The position numbers and the translations under genes are program-made. From JBELMB01 sp042088665 (GTDB taxonomy: Bacteria; Pseudomonadota; Alphaproteobacteria; Rhodobacterales; Rhodobacteraceae), in contig JBELMB010000006.1 of NCBI GenBank assembly GCA_042088665.1, positions 1 through 64,000 of the forward strand: a stretch of DNA of 64,000 bases. Direction: 5' to 3'. The notes beneath the pieces are model-generated. The model was given only the letters and a program-made list of their open reading frames with translations. It was not told where the DNA came from and made no database searches. Positions 17,556-26,027 of the stretch are shown here, piece by piece. The number at the start of each line of letters is the position of its first letter. Positions within the stretch are counted from its first letter, which is position 1.

Positions 17556-18242
17556 ATGCGGCCTGAAGGGCGCTTTGCCGCGTCGCGCCTTGACCCGGTC
17601 AAAGCGTCGGCATCGGCGTGGGTCAGTCAGGCTGCCAAAGACGCGAAGGCACGCGGCGAGGGCACCATTGACCTCGGTCTGGGGGAGCCCGATTTCGACA
17701 CGCCACCGCATATCATAGAGGCCACGCACAGGCTCGTGTACTGGCCCGAGTACTGGCCCGAGTACTGGCCCGTGTACTGGCCCGCGCACAGGACCGCGCA
17801 CTGGGCCGCGCTGCGCGGTGAAACGCGCTATCCACCGACACAGGGAACGATCGAGATGCGTCAGGCCGTGGTCGACAAACTTCGCCGCGAGAACGATCTG
17901 ACCTGTGCCATCGACGAGGTGATCGTGTCCAAAGGGGCCAAGCAGGTCCTGTTCCATGCGATGATGGCCACGCTGGAGCCAAGCGATGAGGTTCTGCTCT
18001 GCGCGCCCTGTTTCGGACGGTACAAGGACATCCTCCTGATCCTTGGCGGCAGGCCTGTGGCCGTCACATGCCCTGCGGAGCACGGTTCTCGCCTTGTGCC
18101 AGAGCAGCTTGAAAAAGCCATCACGCCGGGAACACGCTGGATCCTGCTGAACCTTCCGTCCAACCCGGCGGGTGCTGTCTATTCGGACGCAGACCTGTGC
18201 GTTCGGGACGGTGCTGGAGAGACACTCAAACGAAAGATCTGA
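17556..18242 (+). pseudogene. Class I aminotransferase remnant (AspC-like), truncated and carrying a tandem repeat
   Basis: The open frame reads as the N-terminal half of an aspartate/aromatic aminotransferase: RLDPVKASASAW near the start, then DLGLGEPDFDTPPHI and TRYPPTQGT, and last NLPSNPAGAVYSDADL near residue 205. It then turns into unrelated sequence and stops at about 228 residues. Family members are near 400, and the PLP-lysine half is missing. Between HIIEATHR and AALRGE, normally adjacent, about 24 extra residues are encoded by 12-bp tandem repeats. An open frame at 17318-17566 precedes it without a recognisable product. It is almost certainly non-functional. Confidence 0.85.
17731..17814 (+). 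repeat. 12-bp tandem repeat inserted in the aminotransferase remnant
   Basis: Seven consecutive 12-bp units, two of them identical (GGCCCGAGTACT) and the others degenerate to GGCTCGTGTACT, GGCCCGTGTACT, GGCCCGCGCACA, GGACCGCGCACT and GGGCCGCGCTGC. The array keeps the reading frame and encodes YWPE-like units. Read on the minus strand the core is CGGGCC(A/G)GT. Confidence 0.9.
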
Positions 18243-18245
18243 CCG

Positions 18246-19082
18246 ATGAAAAAACTTGTTCTGACAGGGGCGGCTGGCCGCCTTGGGTCCTACCTGCGCG
18301 AACCGCTGACACAGATGTGCGATGAATTGGTGTCGACCGACATCGTTGACGGCATCGGTACGCTGTACGAGGGCGAGACCTACGCAAATGGCGATCTTGC
18401 CTCCTTGGATGACATGATGCGCGTTCTCGAAGGCGCTGACATGGTCGTCCACATGGGGGCCTACGCCGACGAGGCGCCATTTGAAAAACTGCTCGGTCCG
18501 AACTTTGTCGGTGCCTACAACGTCTGGGAAGCCGCGTACCAGAACGGTCTGAAACGCGTCATCTACGGCAGTTCCATCCACGCGGTCGGGATGCATCCAA
18601 AAACCGACTTCATCGGCACGGACGCGCGGCATCGCCCGGATACATTCTATGGGCTGGCCAAGTGTTTCGCCGAAGATCTCGGGTCGATGTACTGGGACAA
18701 GCGCGGGCTGGAAAGCGTGCACATGCGCATCTTGTCTTGTGCGCAGGTGACCAATGCCCGCGCCCTTGGATCGTGGTTGTCCTATGATGACCTGATCCAG
18801 CTGGTGCAGCGCTGTATCGAGACACCCGTCACCGGGTTTTCGGTGGTCTACGGCGTGTCCGACAATGATCGCGTGCCTGTCGACAACGCAAAGGCCAGTT
18901 TCCTGGGGTACCGGCCCAAGGATAACGCGGAAGATTTCGCCAGGGACATCCTCGCCGAGACAGAGCCAATGGACAGCCAGGACCCCGGCAACATGTGCCA
19001 TGGCGGGCCATTTGCCTCCGTCGAACTTGGCAACAGCGGTGTCGCGACCATGAACATCATCGACGACACCAAGAAAACCTGA
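18246..19082 (+). CDS. NAD-dependent epimerase/dehydratase family protein, uronate dehydrogenase-like
   Basis: 278 residues. The Rossmann motif TGAAGRLG is at residues 7-14. The extended-SDR catalytic set is present, with Ser109/110 in GSSIHAVG and Tyr135-Lys139 in FYGLAK. Length and layout are those of bacterial uronate dehydrogenase (NAD+, uronic acid to aldarolactone), but many relatives act on other sugar acids or unknown substrates. It starts 4 bases after the broken aminotransferase, and an SDR follows 11 bases downstream. Substrate in this context is not known. Confidence 0.8.
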   Translation: MKKLVLTGAAGRLGSYLREPLTQMCDELVSTDIVDGIGTLYEGETYANGDLASLDDMMRVLEGADMVVHMGAYADEAPFEKLLGPNFVGAYNVWEAAYQNGLKRVIYGSSIHAVGMHPKTDFIGTDARHRPDTFYGLAKCFAEDLGSMYWDKRGLESVHMRILSCAQVTNARALGSWLSYDDLIQLVQRCIETPVTGFSVVYGVSDNDRVPVDNAKASFLGYRPKDNAEDFARDILAETEPMDSQDPGNMCHGGPFASVELGNSGVATMNIIDDTKKT

Positions 19083-19093
19083 GGAGAGAGATC

Positions 19094-19801
19094 ATGCCTG
19101 ACGCAAAAGTAGCGCTGATCACCGCTGGCGGGTCCGGCATGGGTGCAGACAGCGCGCGGGCGCTTGCCGCGGATGGGTTCAAGGTCGGCATCCTGTCATC
19201 CTCGGGCAAGGGCGAGGCCTTGGCAAAAGAGCTTGGCGGTGTCGGCATCACGGGCACCAACCGATCCGACGCGGATCTGCAAAAGCTGGTGGATGCGGCG
19301 ATGGCCCATTGGGGGCGCATCGACGTGCTGGTGAACTCGGCGGGCCATGGCCCCCGTGCGCCCGTTCTGGAACTGACGGATGACGACTGGCACGAAGGCA
19401 TGGAGGTCTATTTTCTCAACGCCGTGCGCCCAACGCGTCTGGTGACGCCGATCATGCAAAAACAGGGCGGCGGCGCGATCATCAACATCTCGACCTTTGC
19501 GGCGTTTGAGCCAAATCCCGTCTTTCCGACATCCGGGGTCATGCGCGCCGGTTTGGCCGCCTACAGCAAGCTTTTTGCCGACAAATATGCCGCTGAGAAC
19601 ATTCGCATGAACAATGTCCTTCCCGGCTTCATCGACAGCCTGCCAGAGAAAGAAGAGTTCCGTTCGATGATCCCAATGGGACGCTACGGCAATTCTCTGG
19701 GCGAAATCGCCAGTGTCGTCGCCTTTCTGGCGTCAGAGGGAGGCGCATATATCACCGGCCAGAACATCCGCGTCGACGGCGGTATCACGCGGTCTGTCTG
19801 A
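19094..19801 (+). CDS. SDR-family protein lacking the canonical Tyr-Lys pair
   Basis: 235 residues. The nucleotide-binding TAGGSGMG motif is at residues 10-17 and NSAG at 81-84, so the Rossmann fold is intact, and Ser133 occupies the usual serine site. The YxxxK catalytic pair is absent: the aligned segment reads TSGVMRAGLAAYSK, placing Ser147 and Arg151 where Tyr and Lys belong. The open frame extends upstream to 18995, but the ATG at 19094 follows GAGGAGAG and is the natural start. It could be a divergent enzyme or a non-catalytic nucleotide-binding protein. It is the last intact gene before the remnants at 19.9-20.6 kb. Confidence 0.82.
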   Translation: MPDAKVALITAGGSGMGADSARALAADGFKVGILSSSGKGEALAKELGGVGITGTNRSDADLQKLVDAAMAHWGRIDVLVNSAGHGPRAPVLELTDDDWHEGMEVYFLNAVRPTRLVTPIMQKQGGGAIINISTFAAFEPNPVFPTSGVMRAGLAAYSKLFADKYAAENIRMNNVLPGFIDSLPEKEEFRSMIPMGRYGNSLGEIASVVAFLASEGGAYITGQNIRVDGGITRSV

Positions 19802-19885
19802 CGGATGGGGGCCAAGGCACTGGAGGGCCAGAGAGAAACGCGATTGACGCCGCCAAAATGGGGGCTATCCGGGCCCCCTGGCGTC

Positions 19886-20050
19886 TCACATCGTCACATT
19901 CTGGAATACGCAGGCAAACTGGTCGCGCAACTGCGTCTTTTGGACCGTGTCCACCCTGTTGTGCGGCAGTTCTTTCACCATTTCGATATCTCTGGGGCGC
20001 TTGAAACCGGTGAGATCGCATCCCTGAAGGCCGCTGGCGCAATCCAAACG
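19886..20050 (-). pseudogene. C-terminal remnant of an AMP-forming acyl-CoA synthetase
   Basis: Read on the minus strand without a start codon, this stretch encodes CDLTGFKRPRDIEMVKELP, then HNRVDTVQKTQLRDQFA and a stop. That is the C-terminal subdomain of ANL ligases, where the normal text is GFKRPR...LPHNPVGKVQK. The catalytic region GK has become DT. The body of the gene is missing; at about 20060 the sequence switches to a plus-strand remnant of another gene. Confidence 0.75.
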
Positions 20051-20066
20051 AACGGTCCCTCACACG

Positions 20067-20161
20067 ACCGACAAGATCCTCATCGAACAGACCGGCGATG
20101 TTGCCGCATCACCTCTCATCAGCCGGAAAGGCGCAACGCGGTCTCCCTTGAGATGCAGTAA
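20067..20161 (+). pseudogene. N-terminal remnant of an enoyl-CoA hydratase
   Basis: The text TDKILIEQTGDVA continues after a frameshift as ITSHQPERRNAVSLEMQ and then a stop. Together these are the typical first 30 residues of the crotonase family (normally ...ITLNQPERRNA). About 230 residues of the family are missing. It is flanked by remnants of a CoA ligase and a thioesterase. Confidence 0.75.
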
Positions 20162-20164
20162 GCC

Positions 20165-20628
20165 GTCCGACAGGCCCTGATCCGCTACGAGGCCACGGCG
20201 CGCGCCCATTTCGAAGAGGCCCTTGGCTGTCAGGCGCAGGCGTTCCAGATTTTCTTTTTTGCCCGTATGCCGGGACTGTTGTTCGACTATCTGCCGCACG
20301 AGGCCCCGGATGCGCAAAATGACACCTGCCGCCTGACCTTTCCGGTCACCGCCCTGCTGCGCACCCCTCGGGGTCGCTGCATGGCGGTGCGATGGCGACG
20401 GCGATGGATATTTCCATCGGGTATCTGGTAAAGAAGGTCGCAGGCCCGGGGGCACCTATTGAGCTTAAAGTGCAGTTCATGCGACCAGTCATGGATGGCA
20501 CGGTCACTTGCGAAGGCCGGTTCACCAAACGCGGGCAGTCCTTGTCACTCATGGAAAGCCGGCTCATGAGGCCTGATGGAAAACTCGCCGCGCTGGCGAC
20601 AGCAACATGGAAGATGCCCACGCAATGA
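20165..20628 (+). pseudogene. Hotdog-fold acyl-CoA thioesterase (PaaI-like) with frameshift
   Basis: The first frame encodes YEATARAHFEEALGCQAQAF, then FDYLPHEAPDAQNDTCRL and FPVTALLRTPRG. After a frame change between about 20360 and 20385 the other frame continues with SLHGGAMATAMDISIGYL and a C-terminal CEGRFTKRGQSLSLMESR. The HGGAMATA segment is the hotdog catalytic region. No good start codon precedes it. The stop overlaps the start of the class V aminotransferase, so the two were once coupled. The C-terminal part alone (from 20392) could be translated as a 78-residue piece. Confidence 0.8.
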
Positions 20629-21890
20629 CCACGACATCCAGCATAGATCCCGCGCTTTTGTCAGACATCCGCAGCCGCTTTGCGCATGTGGACACCTGCC
20701 CGTTCGAAGGCGAGCGGGTGTTCTTTGAAAACGCGGGCGGCGCGCTGACGCTGAACTCGGTGGTCGATACTTCCGCGAAATTTGCGGCGATCCCCGACAA
20801 TCAGGGGCGCGACAATCCGGCGGCCCACGCGCTGGTGGCGCTGATCGACAAGGCCAAGGCCGATATGGCGGAGTTCTTCAATGCGCCGGGGGGCACGTTC
20901 TTTGTCGGCGAAAGCGGGACCGAGTTGCTGTTCCGTCTGGTGCGCACCGCCTGTGTCGGCACGCCGGAGGGGCGCATCCTTGGCAGCACGCTGGAACATC
21001 CCGCGACGCGCAGCGCGGCGCGTCATTGGGGCGAGGTATCGGGCAAGCCGCATGTCCTCGTGGCCCATGACGACGCGACGGGGTGCGTCGGCCCAGAGCA
21101 ATACGTGCCCGAAATCACCGCTGATACGCGGGTGGCGACGATCCTGCACACCTCTCCGGTGACCGGTATGGGCGTGGACGTGGCCGCAATCGCCGCTGAG
21201 ATCCGCAAGGTCGCGCCTGAATGCATCATCATCGTTGACGGCATCCAGCACGCAGCGCACGGACGGCTGGATCTCACCAGCTATGATATCGACGGATATG
21301 TGGTCTCGCCCTACAAGGTGTTCTCACGCCATGGCTACGGCGTGGCCTGGGTCTCTGATCGGTTGAACGCCCTCAAGCATGAGCATCTCATTGGCGCGCC
21401 CGGGGAGCCTTGGGAATTCGGCACGCGCGACACCGGGGCCTACGTGACGTTTTCCGATGTTGTGGACTACTTTGATTGGTTGGGTGGTCAGGTGTCGGAT
21501 GCCACCGACCGGCGGGCGCGGATCGTGGCCGCGGGGGAGGCGATCCATGCGCATGAGCAGCGCCTGACCGATGCCATGATCCACGGCACCGGGAACCAGA
21601 CCGGCCTCGCCGATATGCCCAGTGTGACGATCATCGGAGGCGTGGAAAACCCCCGTCGCGAGGGCCTTGTCTGCATAAGTGTTGAGGGCCAAGCCGCGCC
21701 TGACGTGGTGACGCAATTGCGCGAACGGGGCATCCGGACGCATACGCGCAAGGCCGATCACTACTCGGGCAATATCCTTGACCCGCTGGGCATGGACGCC
21801 GCCATTCGCGTGTCGATGTGCCACTACAATTCCGAAGCAGATGTCGCAAAGTTCCTTGCGGCAATGCGTGAAATCACAGAAGCCGCATGA
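20625..21890 (+). CDS. Class V aminotransferase (cysteine-desulfurase-like fold)
   Basis: 421 residues from the ATG at 20625, which overlaps the stop of the preceding thioesterase remnant (ATGA). PLP-site residues are visible: His125 in STLEHPATRS (ring stacking), Asp205 and His209 in VDGIQHAAHG, and Lys231 in SPYKVFSRHGYG. This is the NifS/CsdA/kynureninase branch, but no desulfurase catalytic Cys loop is evident. A desulfurase role is therefore doubtful, and a lyase or transaminase role is more likely. Upstream coupling to hyuAB genes is broken by the remnant zone. It is intact in a decayed neighbourhood, which suggests it is still used. Confidence 0.82.
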   Translation: MTTTSSIDPALLSDIRSRFAHVDTCPFEGERVFFENAGGALTLNSVVDTSAKFAAIPDNQGRDNPAAHALVALIDKAKADMAEFFNAPGGTFFVGESGTELLFRLVRTACVGTPEGRILGSTLEHPATRSAARHWGEVSGKPHVLVAHDDATGCVGPEQYVPEITADTRVATILHTSPVTGMGVDVAAIAAEIRKVAPECIIIVDGIQHAAHGRLDLTSYDIDGYVVSPYKVFSRHGYGVAWVSDRLNALKHEHLIGAPGEPWEFGTRDTGAYVTFSDVVDYFDWLGGQVSDATDRRARIVAAGEAIHAHEQRLTDAMIHGTGNQTGLADMPSVTIIGGVENPRREGLVCISVEGQAAPDVVTQLRERGIRTHTRKADHYSGNILDPLGMDAAIRVSMCHYNSEADVAKFLAAMREITEAA

Positions 21891-21955
21891 ACGGAGCCCC
21901 AGCCGACCAGGCGGACTGGGCCTGAAAACGCGACAACAGGTCGGGATCAACAGTG

Positions 21956-22354
21956 TCACTGTCTGCGCGCGCTTTGCAGCGCAGACAGCGCCCCTGCGCC
22001 CGGCAGGCGGGGAGGGGGCTTGCGGTCCGGGGCCTCGCCGTCGTTCAGGATGCGTTGCGCATCCTCCTGTCGGCTTGACAGGGTCTTTGTGGGCATCAAT
22101 CCGGCCACGTCGATCACGATGAACCTGTGACCGACGTTGGCCTTGGCCTGCGGTACGAGATTGGCGTTGGGGATCTCTGACAGCATCGCTGCATCGGTCG
22201 GGGAAGTGCCCTGTGCGTCAGTTGCCCAACGGGCCGGGATCGGTTCATCTCTTTCGGCGGCGCGGCGGATCTTGGACCGCGCGGCCACGGGCAACGCCAA
22301 GTCGAGGATGACGTGCGCCCCGTCAGATGCGGGCAGCGCGATCCCGACGGGTCT
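21956..22354 (-). pseudogene. Remnant of an Ldh2-family malate/lactate dehydrogenase
   Basis: The minus-strand frame encodes RPVGIALPASDGAHVILDLA followed by ARSKIRRAAERDEPIPARWA, the typical end of the NAD-binding Ldh2 (YlbC/ComC) fold. After a large internal deletion the C-terminal block NVGHRFIVIDVAGLMPT, then RQEDAQRILNDGEAPD, follows. Residues normally between these blocks (about 60-80) are missing. Its N-terminal part is gone and it is fused in frame to the end of the tctA remnant. Confidence 0.78.
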
Positions 22355-23645
22355 GTGCCCCACGTCTGCCTTGCGCCCGCACGAGGACCCGATCCCGGCT
22401 GCGACCATCAGATAGGTCTCAACAAGGCGCGCATGCACGCTGAAGGTGCCGAGCGCGCAGACCACGACCACGCAGGGCCCAAGACCGCGGCAAGGAACCT
22501 TGATGATCTGCACGATCAAGGAGATGACAAAGATGAAATCGTTAGCAGCGCCATGTTGCCCAGATACATTGAGGCGATCAGACCCCGTGCGAATTCCGGG
22601 TTCTGCGACATGAACAGCGGGCCGGGGCGCAAACCCCAGAGCCGGAAGGCCGCCTGCAGCACCGCCGTGGAGGCGGACCCCGAAAAGCCCGGTGTCTAAA
22701 GTGGGATCATGGCCCCGGAGGACGCCGCGTTGTATGCGGTTTCGGGCGCGACCAGTCCGGCCATGTCACCTGTGCCGAAGGCCTCGGGCTTTTGGGAAAC
22801 CGAACGCACGATCGAGCATACCGTGAGCGAAGCAATCGCCGCGCATGCGCCCGGTATGCCCCTTTGACAAAGCCAAGGATGGATCCGCGCACCATTGTCA
22901 TGGGCGTCGAGATCCAGTCCTGCGCCGAGAGCCGGAAACGCTCTCCCTTTTGTGTGGAACGATGGCCCCCGTCCCGCGCTTGTGCAGGCCATTGCAGAAG
23001 GCGTAAAACAACGCGCCCAAACCAAAGGGGCCGATGGCGATGGGAATGAATTGGATGCCACCGGTCAGCTCGGCAGACCCGAAAGGAAAAGGCCACTGTC
23101 CGGTCTGCGGATCGACGTCAACGGCGCCAAGAGCAAATCCGATCAGGGCCGAAATGACGCCCGGTTTCCAGTGGACCCGATCGTCGCCAAAAGCGTCGGC
23201 ATCCCCATCATGGCCGACAGGAAATTCTCTGCCGGACCAAAACTGCGCGACACCTGACTGAACAAAGGCGCAAGGATCGTGATCAGGATGACACCAGCCG
23301 TGCCACCCACAAAGGAGGCCGCTGCCTGCATCATCGGCCCGCCCCTTTTTGTCCACTGGAAAGCCGTCAAAGGTAGCGGCGACCGAGGCGCTTTCTCCGA
23401 GGGTGTTCAGCAGGATGGAGGTGATCGTGCCACCGGAGAGTGCGCCATGGTATAGGGCCGCCAGCATCACGATGGCGCCCATCGGATCCATTCCGAAGGT
23501 CACCGGCAACAGGACCGGCAGATGGGCCAAAGCCGAGGTTGCCCCCGACGATCATCCCGACCACGGCCCCGATGAGCAGATACACGATGTTGATCGGAGA
23601 GATTGCCACCAAGACGCCCATTCTCAGATCGGCGAAGATGTCCAT
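22355..23645 (-). pseudogene. Frameshifted tripartite tricarboxylate transporter TctA
   Basis: Starting at the ATG at 23645 (MDIFADLRMGVLVAISPINI), successive frames give a nearly complete TctA. The segments are LPVTFGMDPMGAIVMLAALY (frame 2), AAASFVGGTAGVILITILAP (frame 3), ISALIGFALGAVDVDPQTG (frame 2), AFGTGDMAGLVAPETAYNAA, GFSGSASTAVLQAAFRL and last IIKVPCRGLGPCVVV. At least three frameshifts and a stop after SSGAMIPL interrupt it. TctB and TctC are not found next to it. The transporter is certainly inactive. Confidence 0.88.
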
Positions 23646-24229
23646 ATCACTTGCTCTGGTATGTCGGTGGCGCGGGAGAGGCGGGTCAAAGCGGCAGTGT
23701 GATCTGGCATCGCACGTCGATTTGCGCCGTTTGGGGGCGCGCAGGTCTTCACCGGCCTTTGGTTTGGCGCGGGGCCCTTGGGGGGCACCCCGGCGGACGT
23801 TGTGAAAGGACGTTCGGGCAGGGGGATCCGTCTGACGCATGTCACAAGGGGCGGCTTGCCGAGCCGAAATTTGGGATGTGACCCTGCGCGCACCGCGCTC
23901 TGTGGCAGATGACTCTGCAGGTCGGATGCGCGCCCTCTTGTTTGGGAAGTACGGCTCCAGCGCCGTCTTCATGGCTCTTGGCGCGGTCACGTCTCATGGG
24001 AAACCCGACATGCAAGCTGCCTTGATCGACACGCTGCTGACGCGAAGGTTCGCGTGTTTACCGTCTGAACATCACCACCAGAGACATCTTTTGCCTGAAT
24101 GTCGTGCGCGCAATGCATGCGTGGGCGCTTTTTTCAGCAAATCGGCGCAGCGCTCGTGAAAAGACCTGCCGATTTCACCTGTTGCGGTCCGGGCCGCTTA
24201 GCGTGCCAAGGCACCTAGGGGGATAAAGC
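23646..24229. other. Gap upstream of the ABC operon without a recognisable gene
   Basis: About 580 bases between the start of the tctA remnant and the binding protein at 24230. Open frames of about 100 codons exist but resemble no family. It presumably contains the promoter of the ABC operon in its last 100 bases and decayed sequence before that. Confidence 0.5.
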
Positions 24230-25240
24230 ATGAAAAATTTCGGAACCTTCAAAAGCACCGCGGCGGCAGTCGCTCTTGCAACGTCATCAATGACCGCCAG
24301 CGCCGTGCAGGCTGAGGATACGATCAACTGTGTCTTTCCTTTCTGGTTCGGCTTTGCACCTGTCATGGTTGCCGACAAACTGGGCTATTTTGCCGAAGAC
24401 GACCTGACCGTCACATGGGCCTTTGACAATGACCGCGCGAATGTCTTGCCCGCGCTTGAGACCGGCGCGATTGACTGCACGATGCGCACCATCGGCGAAA
24501 GCATGGCGCGCCCGCGCACGGCGGACACTACGGGCACCATCATCGGAACCATCGATATTTCCATCGGCGCGGACGGCGTCGTCTCTGGCCCCGGCATCGA
24601 GACAGTGGCCGATCTGGTCGGCAAATCCTTTGCCGGAGAGATCAATCACCCCGGCACGGTGATGACCCAATTCGCGCTGAGCGAGATCGGCTATTCGATC
24701 GCGGATCTGGACATCAAGCTGATCAACACCGACGATTCGATCGCGGTTTTCGAGGATGACAGCATTGCAGCCGTTGCAACCTGGGAACCGATGCTCAGCC
24801 AGATCGTCAAGAACACCTCGCGCGAGGGATCGAAAGTCCTGCTTTCCTCCGCAGATTTCGAAGGCCTGATCACGGACATCATTCTTGTGCGCACGGATGA
24901 CTACACCGCCAATCCGGAAAAATACGCCAGCTTCCTGCGCGGGATCTATCGCGCGATTGACGTCTACATGGCGGACCCGGACAAGTTCATCGGCCTGTCG
25001 GCGTCAGAATATGGTGTCCCCGATGCCGAGATGAAAGAGGCGCTCGCCGGGGTGCGATACACCACCTACGAAGAAACGATGGCCTATATGCCCACCACGG
25101 CCGACGGCACCCTGAAAGAGGTCTTTGACAGCTTCAACGAGATCAACGCAGCGCTTGATCTGCAAGACGCGCCGCTCAGCTACGCGCCCTATATCGACGG
25201 ATCCCTGTTGCCGGATCTGTTCGAAGGCAAGACAAGATAA
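24230..25240 (+). CDS. NMT1/SsuA/TauA-type ABC transporter substrate-binding protein
   Basis: 336 residues. The signal peptide is cut near residue 28 (ASAVQA before EDTIN). The mature part has the fold of the SsuA/TauA/ThiY group, with the common opening FPFWFGFAPVMVADKLGYF. Members bind alkanesulfonates, taurine, nitrate, pyrimidine precursors or aromatic acids, so the ligand is open. A GGGGGATAAAGC ribosome region precedes the ATG. Permease and ATPase follow at once, and five catabolic genes complete the operon, so the ligand is probably the substrate of the Rieske oxygenase or the deacetylase-fold hydrolase. Confidence 0.87.
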   Translation: MKNFGTFKSTAAAVALATSSMTASAVQAEDTINCVFPFWFGFAPVMVADKLGYFAEDDLTVTWAFDNDRANVLPALETGAIDCTMRTIGESMARPRTADTTGTIIGTIDISIGADGVVSGPGIETVADLVGKSFAGEINHPGTVMTQFALSEIGYSIADLDIKLINTDDSIAVFEDDSIAAVATWEPMLSQIVKNTSREGSKVLLSSADFEGLITDIILVRTDDYTANPEKYASFLRGIYRAIDVYMADPDKFIGLSASEYGVPDAEMKEALAGVRYTTYEETMAYMPTTADGTLKEVFDSFNEINAALDLQDAPLSYAPYIDGSLLPDLFEGKTR

Positions 25241-25249
25241 CATCTGACC

Positions 25250-26026
25250 ATGCTCGCCTTTCGGCAAAGAATATCCCGCCAGTCCGAAGTGATCCTTGGA
25301 CTGGCGGGATTGATAACCTTCTTCGTCATCTGGGATCTGACCGCTCGGTCCGGTTGGATCAGCCAGCAATTCCTGCCCACACCCTTTGCCGTCGTTGCGG
25401 CCTTTGTACGGCTGTTTGTCGAAGCGGACTTTGCAACGGACATCGTGATCTCGATATGGCGCGTCTGGTTCGCCTTTTTGCTGTCAGTGGTGGTCGCCGT
25501 GCCCCTTGGCATCCTGATGTCGTGCTACCGTGCCGTTGGCGCATTCTTTGAGCCCTTCGTGGATTTCATCCGCTATCTGCCAGTGCCTGCAATGGTTCCG
25601 CTTTTGATCATCTGGTTTGGTGTCGGAGAGGCCTCAAAGATCGCCGTTCTCTGGATGGGCACCTTCTTTCAACTGGTGCTTTTGATCACCGACGACACCA
25701 AACGTGTGCCAAAGGAATATGTCGAATCCGGTTTCACCCTCGGGGCCAACCAATGGCAAGTCATCCGCGACATCATCTTTCCGGCGGCCTTGCCCAATAT
25801 GGTCGACAATCTGCGCATCACGCTTGGATGGTGCTGGACCTATCTGATCATCGCAGAGATCGTCGCCGCCTCTTCGGGGGTTGGTCATGTGATCTGGTCG
25901 CTGCGCCGCTTTGTCAAAACACCCGAGGTGATGGCCGGGATCATCGCCATTGGCATCATCGGTCTGCTGACGGACCAGGCCTTCCGCCTGGCGCACCGTC
26001 GCGGCTTTCGCTACCTGGATCGCTAG
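25250..26026 (+). CDS. ABC transporter permease (SsuC/TauC family)
   Basis: 258 residues with about six membrane helices. The BPD-transport loop is visible as GANQWQVIRDIIFPAALPNM near residue 163, the EAA contact to the ATPase. It starts 10 bases after the binding protein and ends 2 bases before the ATPase gene. It forms the homodimeric channel of the importer. Confidence 0.92.
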   Translation: MLAFRQRISRQSEVILGLAGLITFFVIWDLTARSGWISQQFLPTPFAVVAAFVRLFVEADFATDIVISIWRVWFAFLLSVVVAVPLGILMSCYRAVGAFFEPFVDFIRYLPVPAMVPLLIIWFGVGEASKIAVLWMGTFFQLVLLITDDTKRVPKEYVESGFTLGANQWQVIRDIIFPAALPNMVDNLRITLGWCWTYLIIAEIVAASSGVGHVIWSLRRFVKTPEVMAGIIAIGIIGLLTDQAFRLAHRRGFRYLDR

Positions 26027-26027
26027 G

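Noticed and set aside
17484..19001. A 505-codon open frame on the minus strand
   Set aside because: It lies antisense to the epimerase and the aminotransferase remnant, has no family resemblance and contains the GPV-rich translation of the 12-bp repeat. It is a shadow of G+C-rich coding sequence.
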